Below are positions 15,154-22,055 of a stretch of 22,055 nt of DNA, one piece after another. The notes beneath the pieces are model-generated. The model ran no database searches and had not been told where the DNA came from. It saw only the letters and a list, made by a program, of their open reading frames with translations. The DNA comes from Actinomycetes bacterium (lineage in GTDB: Bacteria; Actinomycetota; Thermoleophilia; Gaiellales; Gaiellaceae). The translations under genes and the position numbers were made by a program. Location of the stretch: assembly GCA_030624785.1 (NCBI GenBank), contig JAUXJK010000005.1, forward strand, positions 1 to 22,055. The letters are read 5' to 3'. Every line of letters starts with the position of its first letter. The first letter of the stretch is position 1.

Positions 15154-15899
15154 CGTCGTCTGACGAACTCCTTGTTGAATTTGAGTTCGAAGTAGGTGAC
15201 GACCCAGGCGATCGTTACGAAGGGCGCGGCAATCGCGCTCGCGACGACGCTCACGATGTAGAAGCGCACGCCTGACGGCAGCGGTTGAAGGATGCCTGTT
15301 ACGACGCCTGAAAAGGCTGTCGCGATAGCGAACGTGATCACGATGACCGCGAAGACACGCAGCGAATCTCCCTGTACGAGATGCCAGCTGCGTGACAGCG
15401 AGTCGCGGACAGACTTCCCTTCGAGAACGATGGCCGGAGCGGTCATCGACCAGATCGTCAGAAGTGCCAGGCCAGGAATGACGAGCAATGCCAGGCCAAC
15501 CATCACGCTGATGAGCACGACAAGCCCCGCGCCAACGAGCGGCCACAGCTGGGGCACGACTCGCTTGAACAGGTCGAAGATCGAGGGCATTGGAGCGCGT
15601 CGGCGAGCATGATCTACTGCGACGACGAACGCCCCCTGCAGCCAAAAAACGCCCACGACGGTTGCGACCATGAATAGCGCGAGCACTCCGAACTCGCCGC
15701 TCTTCTGGGTGAGGTATTGAAGTGCGGAGAGCGATCCGAACACGATGGCGGCCATGAGGAAGAACCGGCCGAGTGAGCCCGTGTACACGTTCCATGTCTC
15801 CTTCAGCACCTCGACGACCGAGATCGTGGGCCTGCCAGTGCCCCCGCTGTGGCCCTCTCTAATGCGAGGGCTGTCCTGTGGCGGTAGGTCGGTCGCCAT
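15150..15899 (-). CDS. Polytopic membrane protein, glycerophosphodiester-phosphodiesterase-membrane-domain-like
   Basis: The product is 249 aa, with a proline- and glycine-rich cytoplasmic N-terminus (1-25) and about six hydrophobic helices near 46-63, 70-95, 115-137, 138-158, 182-204 and 212-237. The helix-break segment with VLEGKSVRDSLSRSWHLVQGDSLRVF (159-184) resembles the conserved amphipathic stretch of integral membrane proteins related to the GPDPase membrane domain and DUF975 families. No catalytic residues are evident, and the function is unknown. Its ATG overlaps the stop of the small upstream ORF (TGATG), and it converges on leuD. Nothing ties it to the catabolic operons. Confidence 0.8.
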   Translation of the reverse strand: MATDLPPQDSPRIREGHSGGTGRPTISVVEVLKETWNVYTGSLGRFFLMAAIVFGSLSALQYLTQKSGEFGVLALFMVATVVGVFWLQGAFVVAVDHARRRAPMPSIFDLFKRVVPQLWPLVGAGLVVLISVMVGLALLVIPGLALLTIWSMTAPAIVLEGKSVRDSLSRSWHLVQGDSLRVFAVIVITFAIATAFSGVVTGILQPLPSGVRFYIVSVVASAIAAPFVTIAWVVTYFELKFNKEFVRRR

Positions 15900-16033
15900 C
15901 AGAGCGCTCGATTAGCGCCAAGGGCGCCGCTCGCACGCAGATGTGAGGTGCAGAGGAGCGTTGGCTGGTCGAGCCACACCTTCGCTACTGGCCTGTCGCC
16001 GAGCCGAACCCGGCCCGTGATCAAGATCCGCAT
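15899..16033 (-). CDS. Possible small protein (44 aa) coupled to membrane-protein gene
   Basis: ATG at 16033-16031 is preceded on the minus strand by AGAAGGGA at a suitable distance. It opens a 44-codon frame whose TGA overlaps the ATG of the membrane-protein gene (TGATG). Third positions are mostly G or C, like the neighbours. The product begins MRILITGRVRLGDRPVAKVW and has no membrane segment or recognisable domain. It could be a real small protein or a leader ORF coupling translation of the membrane gene. The short length keeps confidence low. Confidence 0.35.
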   Translation of the reverse strand: MRILITGRVRLGDRPVAKVWLDQPTLLCTSHLRASGALGANRAL

Positions 16034-16304
16034 TGCAGTCCCTTCTGGACAGGTCGTCGGCTCGAGCCTACGTCACGATGCTCGCCGTCGTCAAACCATC
16101 GCGAGGGTCGTCGACCCAGCTCGCTCGTATCGACTCGGCGAGGCTTCGCCACGCCCTGTAACCCCTGTTCGGCAAGGCCCTGAGGCGTCATAGCGACCCG
16201 CGCTCAAGCGCTTGTGCCGCTGCGAAACCGGCACATTGCATACAGTGCTATTCATGCCGCGAAGCGTCCCGCATGGCGCGATGTATGTACAAGAGGAGGA
16301 TTCG
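16034..16304. promoter_or_regulatory. Promoter/regulatory region upstream of hyuA
   Basis: These 271 bp hold no convincing gene. They contain GGGTCG-T-CGACCC (16105-16117), a small inverted repeat GGCGA/TCGCC (16137-16150), the perfect palindrome CAAGCGCTTG (16205-16214), and the GntR-like site at 16235-16246. That site overlaps TACAGT, a possible -10 box. A leader of about 50 bases would end at the strong ribosome binding site AAGAGGAGGA (16291-16300). A frame open from 16212 into hyuA exists, but its first 31 residues do not look like HyuA. Confidence 0.5.
16235..16246. promoter_or_regulatory. Second putative GntR operator ATTGCATACAGT
   Basis: The site matches the one at 1178-1189 in 11 of 12 bases, and both are followed by G. 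It sits about 58 bp before the hyuA start and overlaps a possible -10 hexamer. The arrangement mirrors that upstream of the GntR gene, where the distance to the start is about 62 bp. Regulation of hyuAB by that GntR protein is inferred. Confidence 0.45.
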
Positions 16305-18362
16305 ATGGCTTATAGGCTCGGAGTCGACGTCGGGGGTACTTTCACCGACCTGTTTCTCGTCAGTGATACCGACGGGCAACGGTTTAGCGTGAAGACACCG
16401 TCAACGCCGGCCGACCCCTCAGAGGGCGTGCTCACCGGTGTGAAGCGCATCTGTGAGGAAGCCGACGTCGAGGTCGGTGAGATACAGAACATCCTGCACG
16501 GCACGACCGTTGCAACCAACGCAGTACTCGAAGGGAAGGGTGCGCGTGTCGGCCTGATCACGACCGAGGGCTTCCATCAGATTCTTCATCTCGCTCGTTC
16601 ACAAACGCCTGGACCTCTCGCTGGCTGGGTCATCATGGTCAAGCCAGATCCGCCAGCGCTGCTGTCTGATACCCGCGAGGCCGTCGAGCGTTTGGACGCT
16701 CGAGGCAACGTCATTACTGCCGTCGACGTCGAGCAGGTTGAAGGAATCGTCAAGGACCTGATCGATTCGGGCATCGAGTCGCTCACAGTCGGCCTGATCA
16801 ACTCGTACGTCAACCCAGCACATGAAGAGCAGATCGGCGAAATTGTCGAGCGGCTCTATCCCGGCTTTCCCGTGACACTTTCGGCTCACGTGCTGCCAGA
16901 GTTCCGCGAGTACGAGCGAACGCTGACGGCGTGTATGAACTCCTATGTGCGTCCGCGCGTTGCGACGTATGTCGAGCAGCTTCAGGCTTCGTTGAAGGAG
17001 ATCGGAGCGACTGCAGAGGTCAACATTCTGCGCTCGGACGCCGGTCTGATGACCGCGCGCGAGGCTGCGCGCAATCCGATCTACGGGGTTCTCTCAGGCC
17101 CGTCCGGTGGCGTCGCAGGCGCGCTCTATGTTGCAGGCAAGGGTGGTTTCGAGAACATCCTGACGTTTGACATGGGTGGCACCTCGACTGACGTCGCGCT
17201 ATGCGAGAACGGCGAGCCAACGATCGGTCGTGACACCTCGATCGGCCAGTTCCGCATCAAGATTCCGTCCGTCAGCGTGCACACCGTAGGCGCGGGTGGC
17301 GGATCGGTCGCTCACGTGCCTGAGCTCACCAGGGCCCTGCGAGTTGGGCCGCAGTCCGCAGGTGCTGTACCGGGGCCAGCCGCATACGGCCGCGGTGGTG
17401 AGGAGCCAACGGTCACCGATGCCAACGTTGTGCTTGGCTACCTGCCGCCGGAGCTTCTTGGTGGCGAGATGCAACTCGATGTCGCGGCCGCGCACGCTGC
17501 GGTACAGAAGATCGCAGACGCCATGGGACTTGACTCCGTGGAGGAAGCGGCCGAGGGAATGATCAAGATCGTCAACGAGAACATGGCGGGTGCTCTTCGC
17601 GTCGTTTCGGTTCAGCGTGGTCACGATCCGCGCGATTTTGCACTCGTCGCGTACGGCGGCGCAGGACCACTGCACGCCAACGCGATGGCTGAGCTCATGG
17701 GTTCGTTCCCCGTAGTCGTGCCGCCGGCGCCAGGTCTTCTCTGTGCCATCGGCGATCTGGTTGCCGACTTTCGAGACGAGTTCGCGCAGACGCTCATCAG
17801 CGTGCTAGACGAGGCCGATTCCAGCAACGTTGCCGACATTCTCGACACGCTTGGTGGCCGTGCCACCGAGTGGCTTGACGGTGAAGGGATTGCCGAGGAA
17901 GTTCGGTCGGTTAGCTTCGTCGCCGACATGCGCTACCACCGGCAGGGTTATGAGATTCCGGTTCCTGTCGATCCAGCCAACGTTCGCGCCAGCGGTCTGG
18001 GTGATCTCGAAGAGCGATTCAATCAGCTACATGAGCAGCTCTACGGATTCCGGATGCCGGACACGGCGTGCGAGATCGTCAACCTCCGGTCGGTCGGAGC
18101 GGGTACGGTTCCAAAGCCTGACCTGCCGTCTGGTGAGATCGGCGGCGCAGATGCTTCCGGTGCAGTCGTTGAAGAACACGACATCGTGGTCGAAGGCCAG
18201 AAGATTCCGGCCAAGATCTACGACCGTGCGAAGCTGCAGCCGGGTGCCACGTTCGATGGCCCGGCAATCGTCACCGAGTTCGACTCGACGACGGTCGTCC
18301 TGCCCGGCTACGTAGCGAGCGTGGACGCAACGTTCAACATCCTTATCGACCGTAAGAGCTAG
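16305..18362 (+). CDS. hyuA: Hydantoinase/oxoprolinase family subunit A (N-methylhydantoinase A-like ATPase subunit)
   Basis: ATG at 16305 lies four bases after AAGAGGAGGA and gives 685 aa, the usual size. The ASKHA-type ATP-binding fold is marked by GVDVGGTFTDLF (6-17), LHGTTVATNAVLEGKGA (64-80), TFDMGGTSTDV (287-297) and HTVGAGGGS (326-334). This is followed by the acetone-carboxylase-like C-terminal domain. HyuA-type proteins phosphorylate a lactam or cyclic imide carbonyl to drive ring opening together with HyuB. Known reactions include N-methylhydantoin, 5-oxoproline and caprolactam hydrolysis, and acetone carboxylase is related. The gene heads an operon with hyuB 13 bp downstream. An N-carbamoylsarcosine-amidase-like gene further on favours a hydantoin-type substrate over oxoproline (inference). 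Confidence 0.94.
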   Translation: MAYRLGVDVGGTFTDLFLVSDTDGQRFSVKTPSTPADPSEGVLTGVKRICEEADVEVGEIQNILHGTTVATNAVLEGKGARVGLITTEGFHQILHLARSQTPGPLAGWVIMVKPDPPALLSDTREAVERLDARGNVITAVDVEQVEGIVKDLIDSGIESLTVGLINSYVNPAHEEQIGEIVERLYPGFPVTLSAHVLPEFREYERTLTACMNSYVRPRVATYVEQLQASLKEIGATAEVNILRSDAGLMTAREAARNPIYGVLSGPSGGVAGALYVAGKGGFENILTFDMGGTSTDVALCENGEPTIGRDTSIGQFRIKIPSVSVHTVGAGGGSVAHVPELTRALRVGPQSAGAVPGPAAYGRGGEEPTVTDANVVLGYLPPELLGGEMQLDVAAAHAAVQKIADAMGLDSVEEAAEGMIKIVNENMAGALRVVSVQRGHDPRDFALVAYGGAGPLHANAMAELMGSFPVVVPPAPGLLCAIGDLVADFRDEFAQTLISVLDEADSSNVADILDTLGGRATEWLDGEGIAEEVRSVSFVADMRYHRQGYEIPVPVDPANVRASGLGDLEERFNQLHEQLYGFRMPDTACEIVNLRSVGAGTVPKPDLPSGEIGGADASGAVVEEHDIVVEGQKIPAKIYDRAKLQPGATFDGPAIVTEFDSTTVVLPGYVASVDATFNILIDRKS

Positions 18363-18375
18363 GGAGGGCGAGAGA

Positions 18376-20310
18376 ATGGCAACCACTATCGACAAGCCAA
18401 GGATCGCCGAGATCCCCAACATCGATGTCGACCCCATAACCGTCGACATCATCGAAGGCGCACTCAAGAGCGCTCGCTACGAGATGGACGCGGTGCTGTT
18501 TCGCTCGGCAATGAGCCCTGTGATCAGGGAGCAGCACGACGAGTTCCCGATGATCACCGACCCTCAGGGTCGCATGGTCGTCGGTCAGTTCGGCGCGTAC
18601 ATCAACGAGATGATGGACGAGTGGGAGCAGGGCATCTACCCGGGAGACGTGATCCTCACGTCTGATCCGTTCAAGTGCTCGGCTTCGATCTCGCACACGA
18701 ATGACTGGCTCGTCCTCGTCCCGATCTTCAACGGCGAGGAACTCGTCGGTTGGGCGTCACAGTTCGGGCATCAGATGGACTGCGGCGGGCCGCTGCCCGG
18801 CTCTCTGCCGACGGCCGCGAAGACGATCTTCGAGGAAGGTCTGATCATCCCGCCGATCAAGGTCGTCGAGCGCGGTGAGGTACAGCAGCCGGTCCTCGAC
18901 CTGATCCTCAACAACATGCGACTGCCCGAGATGAACCGGGCTGACCTGTTCGCGATCATCGCCGGCTGTCGAGCCGGAGAGAAGCGGGTCATCGAGCTGT
19001 GCGAGCGGTTTGGCCAGGACGTCTACCTCGCAACGCTTCAGAAGCTGCTCGATCGCACGTATGAGGCCATGAAGGTCCTCATTCGCGCGGCGATTCCGGA
19101 GGAGCCCGAGACGTTCGAGGACTACATCGACGACGACGGTCTCGGCAACGGCCCGTTCAAGATGAAACTCACGATCTGGCGTGAAGGAGATCACGCCTTC
19201 TTCGACTGGTCAGGGACAGATCCGCAGTCGCTCGGCCCGATCAACTTCTACCTCTCCGAGGGCATGTTCAAGATGTTCATCGGGGTGTACCTGATCATGG
19301 TCAACGACCCCCAAATCCTCTTCAACGACGGCTTCTACCCACTGCTTCACGTGGTCATGCCCGAAGGGAGCATGCTCAGACCTCGATACCCCGCCGCGCT
19401 CGGGTGCCGCACGCACGCCCTCGCGCGCCTGTTCGACGTGCTCGGTGGCGCGCTCACCAAGCAGGCGCCGGAGCTCAACACGGCCGCCGGCTACGGCACG
19501 AGCCCGTACATGCTCTATTCGGGTTGGGACGACAACGGCGAGTTCTTCTACTCCATGGAGATCTTGTACGGTGGAATTCCGGGACGTCCAGTGGGCGACG
19601 GTATGGACGGTCACTCGTGGTGGCCGCTCTTTGAGAACATTCCAACCGAGTACCTCGAGTCGTACTATCCGGTGCGAGTCGACGGGTACACGACGGTCAA
19701 GGACTCCGGCGGCCCTGGCTTCCATCGAGGCGGCAACGGAGTCGAGAAGCGCTACATCTACCTGGAGCCAGGCGAGGTCTCGATCCATGACGATCGCTGG
19801 CTCACTCGTCCATGGGCGGCGCTCGGAGGTTGGCCAGGCGGTCGATCGTCGAAGCTGCTCGTCCGGGCGGACGGCACCGAGGAGATCCTGCCCTCGAAGA
19901 TCGATCAGGTCGAGGTCAAGCCCGGTGACATGTTGGTGTATCGAACCGCAGGCGGTGGTGGCTGGAAAGACCGGCTTGAGCGGCCAAATGATGCGGTCGA
20001 GCGCGACGTCTCCTACGGACTCGTGAGCAGCGACTTCGCCAAGGAGGGGTACGGCGTTGTCCTCAATGCCGACGGAAAGGCCGATGTCGCCGCGACGGAG
20101 GCTGAGCGTGCCCGCCAGCTCGAGGTGCGTGGGCCGGCGCAGTCGTTCGACTTCGGCCCCTCGCTCGAGGATGTACTCGCGAATTGCAAGGCGGAGACCG
20201 GTCTCGAGCCGCCAACTCCGGCAACGCCGCTTCGTTGGTCGCCGCTCGAGGATGGCGATGATGCGCTGAATCGCGTTCGCGACGGAGACAGCATCCCGGC
20301 GCCTTCCTGA
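18376..20310 (+). CDS. hyuB: Hydantoinase/oxoprolinase family subunit B (N-methylhydantoinase B-like)
   Basis: ATG at 18376 follows AGGGAGGG, and the 644-aa length is in the family range. Conserved HyuB parts are DPITVDIIEGALKSARYEMDAVL near the start, ITDPQGRMVVGQFGAYI, the likely metal-binding stretch SISHTNDW (His107, Asp110) and SQFGHQMDCGGPLPGS (His132, Asp135), and DSGGPGFHRGGNGVEKRY. In characterised relatives this subunit holds the metal and carries out hydrolysis of the phosphorylated ring intermediate made by HyuA. Some family signatures differ: SDPFKCSASISHT stands where NDPY-GGTHL-D is usual, which suggests a distinct subgroup. The C-terminal 60 residues are acidic and variable. 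A strong hairpin follows before the next gene. Confidence 0.93.
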   Translation: MATTIDKPRIAEIPNIDVDPITVDIIEGALKSARYEMDAVLFRSAMSPVIREQHDEFPMITDPQGRMVVGQFGAYINEMMDEWEQGIYPGDVILTSDPFKCSASISHTNDWLVLVPIFNGEELVGWASQFGHQMDCGGPLPGSLPTAAKTIFEEGLIIPPIKVVERGEVQQPVLDLILNNMRLPEMNRADLFAIIAGCRAGEKRVIELCERFGQDVYLATLQKLLDRTYEAMKVLIRAAIPEEPETFEDYIDDDGLGNGPFKMKLTIWREGDHAFFDWSGTDPQSLGPINFYLSEGMFKMFIGVYLIMVNDPQILFNDGFYPLLHVVMPEGSMLRPRYPAALGCRTHALARLFDVLGGALTKQAPELNTAAGYGTSPYMLYSGWDDNGEFFYSMEILYGGIPGRPVGDGMDGHSWWPLFENIPTEYLESYYPVRVDGYTTVKDSGGPGFHRGGNGVEKRYIYLEPGEVSIHDDRWLTRPWAALGGWPGGRSSKLLVRADGTEEILPSKIDQVEVKPGDMLVYRTAGGGGWKDRLERPNDAVERDVSYGLVSSDFAKEGYGVVLNADGKADVAATEAERARQLEVRGPAQSFDFGPSLEDVLANCKAETGLEPPTPATPLRWSPLEDGDDALNRVRDGDSIPAPS

Positions 20311-20382
20311 GTTGAGCGCCACGCGGCGCAGGGCAGATCATCACGCCTGATCGCGTCGCCACACGAGAAGCCACGTTAGGTT

Positions 20383-20410
20383 TAGGGGCGGGGAGCGATC
20401 CCCGCCCCTA
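20383..20410 (+). terminator. Perfect 12-bp hairpin with GCGA tetraloop after hyuB
   Basis: TAGGGGCGGGGA (20383-20394) pairs perfectly with TCCCCGCCCCTA (20399-20410) around GCGA, a GNRA-type loop. The stem is very stable. No T-run follows, so it may be a factor-assisted terminator, an mRNA-stabilising 3' end, or an attenuator between hyuB and the amidase-like gene 25 bp downstream. Confidence 0.6.
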
Positions 20411-20435
20411 GTACGTTTCGGCGAGCGGAGGGACC

Positions 20436-21083
20436 ATGCAGTTCGACGGTTTTCACGGCAAGGCAGGGTTTGGAGCCCGACCAGCGCTGATCATTATCGA
20501 CGTCAACGTTGGCTTCACCGATCCTGCGTCGCCACTCGTGTGCGACCTCGAGGATGTTGTCGGGGCGATTGGTGAGTTGCTGACCGCGAGCCGCGCGGCG
20601 AAGATCCCAATCGTCTATACGACGGTTGAGTACAGCGAGGGCGATCAGGTAGCTGCGAAGGCGTTTATCGACAAGATCCCCGTTCTGACAACGCTCGCCG
20701 CGGGATCGCGGTGGGTCGAGATCGATCCGCGCATCGCGCCGGGACCGGGCGAGCCAGTGCTCAAGAAGCTTTTTGCGTCATCCTTCTTCGGCACCCCGCT
20801 TCAGGCATTGCTGACCGCTCATGATGTCGACACGTTGGTCGTAACTGGAGCGTCCACGTCGGGCTGCGTGCGAGCTACGGCGGTTGACGCGATCCAGCAT
20901 GCGTTTCGACCTGTGGTGCCGCGAGAGGCTGTTGGAGACAGGAACCCAGACGCGCATGAGGCGAACCTCTACGACATCGACGCCAAGTACGGAGACGTTG
21001 TCTCGCTCGCTGAGACCCTCGACTACCTCGGTGCCGTCGCGGACGCAAAGTCGTCCGGCTCAGGTTCGACCGCTGCGGCCTAG
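20436..21083 (+). CDS. N-carbamoylsarcosine amidase-like isochorismatase-fold hydrolase
   Basis: ATG at 20436 follows GGAGGGA, and the product is 215 aa. The triad is Asp22 (LIIIDVNVGF), Lys111 (VLKKLFASSFFGT) and Cys144 (VTGASTSGCVRATAVDA). The segment HAFRPVVPREAVGDRNPDAHEANLYDID is characteristic of N-carbamoylsarcosine amidohydrolases and close relatives within the superfamily. These enzymes remove the carbamoyl group from N-carbamoyl amino acids, yielding the amine, CO2 and ammonia. Downstream of hyuAB this reproduces the logic of creatinine/N-methylhydantoin breakdown, in which ATP-driven ring opening makes an N-carbamoyl acid that is then decarbamoylated. No creatinine deaminase or sarcosine oxidase is seen, so the actual substrate may be another hydantoin. 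The C-terminal SSGSGSTAAA is a flexible tail. Confidence 0.9.
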   Translation: MQFDGFHGKAGFGARPALIIIDVNVGFTDPASPLVCDLEDVVGAIGELLTASRAAKIPIVYTTVEYSEGDQVAAKAFIDKIPVLTTLAAGSRWVEIDPRIAPGPGEPVLKKLFASSFFGTPLQALLTAHDVDTLVVTGASTSGCVRATAVDAIQHAFRPVVPREAVGDRNPDAHEANLYDIDAKYGDVVSLAETLDYLGAVADAKSSGSGSTAAA

Positions 21084-21107
21084 TTCACCTCGGGCTAGCC
21101 CGACGCG

Positions 21108-21548
21108 CTAGTCGATCACGTATCGCAGAATCTCGACGACCTGCTCGGGGCGCTCGGCGACGGCGAGGGCGGCGCGATCGACTTCCTTCAGAGCGTGTGC
21201 GAGCGACGCGTCATGAACAGTGATGAGCGGCTTGCTCAGGGCGGCGGCATAACCAGCATCGAATGCGGCGTTCCACTGCCGGTACTTGTCGCCGAAACGG
21301 ACGACGACGACGTCGGCCTTAGTGATGAGCGTCCGTGTGCGGATCGCATTGACGCCGGCGCCCCTGTTGTCCTTCCAGAACGCGTTGTCCTCTTCGCCGA
21401 GGATCGCAACGCCGCAGTCGTCGCTCGCCGAGTGGTCGGTGATCGGGCCCGTGAGTTTCACACCTAGCCCTGCTTTCTCGACGCCCTCGGCGATCCGCTC
21501 CCGCCAATCGGTGTGAATCTCACCGGCCAGGTACACGTTCCAGATCAT
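21108..21548 (-). CDS. YtoQ-family protein
   Basis: ATG at 21548 gives 146 aa, close to the 148 of Bacillus YtoQ. It begins MIWNVYLAGEIHTDWRERI and contains LTGPITDHSASDDCGVAILGEE, a WKDNRGAGVNAIRTRTLI segment, and FGDKYRQWNAAFDAGYAAALSKPLI. All are recognisable family blocks. The fold is thought to resemble nucleoside 2-deoxyribosyltransferases, but the cellular role is not established. A longer frame to 21602 adds 18 residues that do not fit the family. The gene converges on the carbamoylsarcosine-amidase-like gene with 24 bp between them, and nothing links it functionally to the catabolic operons. Confidence 0.87.
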   Translation of the reverse strand: MIWNVYLAGEIHTDWRERIAEGVEKAGLGVKLTGPITDHSASDDCGVAILGEEDNAFWKDNRGAGVNAIRTRTLITKADVVVVRFGDKYRQWNAAFDAGYAAALSKPLITVHDASLAHALKEVDRAALAVAERPEQVVEILRYVID

Positions 21549-21673
21549 CGCCGCGATCTTAGGACATCCCCAATGGAGCTCCGCCAATCGTGGTGCTTCC
21601 ACGGCAGCCGTTGGCCCAGGCGATCTGCGAACTAGCGAGATTTTTCCTGGGCTCCGTCATAATCGATGGTTCG

Positions 21674-22055
21674 ATGACTGAGCCCAAGACTCCTGGTGCG
21701 CCGACGACGGCCAAGCCCGTCAGCGACGATCAGGCTGGCGATTTGCGTCGTGCAACTCAGCAGCGAGACAACTCGCGCGGGATCGAGAAGGGTCCCACCG
21801 AGCTTGCAGGCGCGATCGCACGAAGGCTCGCAGGGAATATCGAATCGGTCATCCGAGGCAAGAGCACCGAGGTCCGACTGGTTATCTGCGCCCTAGCCGC
21901 GGGCGGACACGTGCTCTTCGACGACGTACCGGGAACCGCGAAGACCGTCCTCTCACGGGCGATCGCCCAGTCGATCGCCGGAGCCAGCGCGACGCGAATT
22001 CAGTGCACTCCCGATCTGCAACCAGCTGACGTGACAGGGTCATCGGTCTATAACC
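21674..22055 (+). CDS. MoxR-type AAA+ ATPase, C-terminus cut by window edge
   Basis: ATG at 21674 opens a frame of 127 codons running off the right edge. A polar, low-complexity N-terminus (1-40) precedes the AAA+ core: IESVIRGKSTEVRLVICALAAGGHVLFDD, the Walker A region DVPGTAKT (84-91), and RIQCTPDLQPADVTGSSVYN, the strongly diagnostic MoxR motif (usually RIQFTPDLLPSDVTG). MoxR ATPases act as chaperone-like factors, often next to DUF58 and von Willebrand-A domain genes, which would be expected just outside the window. The 125 bp between it and the divergent ytoQ-like start must hold both promoters. The exact start is uncertain because the first 40 residues are variable. Confidence 0.9.
   Translation, partial: MTEPKTPGAPTTAKPVSDDQAGDLRRATQQRDNSRGIEKGPTELAGAIARRLAGNIESVIRGKSTEVRLVICALAAGGHVLFDDVPGTAKTVLSRAIAQSIAGASATRIQCTPDLQPADVTGSSVYN

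Noticed and set aside
15948..16193. 81-aa plus-strand frame in the intergenic region
   Set aside because: It has no ribosome binding site and no recognisable family, and it conflicts with a better-supported minus-strand small ORF.
16212..16304. 31-codon extension of hyuA
   Set aside because: It would translate the putative operator and promoter, and the conserved HyuA N-terminus begins after the strong ribosome binding site at 16291-16300.
19210..20322. 370-aa minus-strand frame
   Set aside because: It is an antisense shadow of hyuB with no family resemblance.

Overview
The window is GC-rich (roughly 60% or more by eye) and densely packed. Genes overlap by a few bases, Shine-Dalgarno sequences are purine-rich, and GTG, TTG and probably CTG starts are used. 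Gene content and base composition suggest a high-GC soil actinobacterium. That is an inference: no rRNA or other phylogenetic marker is present. I saw no tRNA, rRNA, CRISPR array, insertion sequence or phage gene.

Layout from left to right. (A) 1-1093, minus strand: a small unknown ORF coupled to an amidase-signature hydrolase that runs off the left edge. (B) 1252-7226, plus strand: a GntR/FCD regulator, class III CoA-transferase, medium-chain dehydrogenase, isochorismatase-fold hydrolase, HMG-CoA-lyase-like enzyme and MFS transporter. (C) 13016 down to 7183, minus strand: D-2-hydroxyacid dehydrogenase, allantoinase/dihydropyrimidinase-like amidohydrolase, urease-like gamma, beta and alpha subunits, and a divergent acyl-CoA-dehydrogenase-like flavoprotein. 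(D) 13118-15153, plus strand: leuC and leuD, 3-isopropylmalate dehydratase. (E) 16033 down to 15150, minus strand: a possible small ORF and a polytopic membrane protein. (F) 16305-21083, plus strand: hyuA and hyuB (ATP-dependent hydantoinase/oxoprolinase type) and an N-carbamoylsarcosine-amidase-like hydrolase. (G) a YtoQ-family protein (minus) and the start of a MoxR-type AAA+ ATPase (plus).

Leaving aside leuCD and the edge genes, the window reads as a catabolic island for a nitrogenous compound, probably a cyclic ureide, imide or lactam. It carries two unrelated ring-opening hydrolases (the allantoinase-like protein and HyuAB), several C-N hydrolases (amidase, two isochorismatase-fold enzymes and a urease-like complex), and enzymes that could process the carbon skeleton (CoA-transferase, lyase, dehydrogenases), plus a transporter. 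Two near-identical palindromic sites, ATTGCATACAAT at 1178-1189 and ATTGCATACAGT at 16235-16246, lie upstream of the GntR gene and of hyuA. They suggest that the regulator in block B also controls block F. The substrate cannot be read from the sequence.

The most unusual points are a urease-like subunit set with all predicted metal ligands but an altered flap and no maturation genes nearby, an acyl-CoA-dehydrogenase homologue without either usual catalytic glutamate, and two genes (GntR and MFS) whose conserved N-termini lie upstream of any ATG, GTG or TTG.
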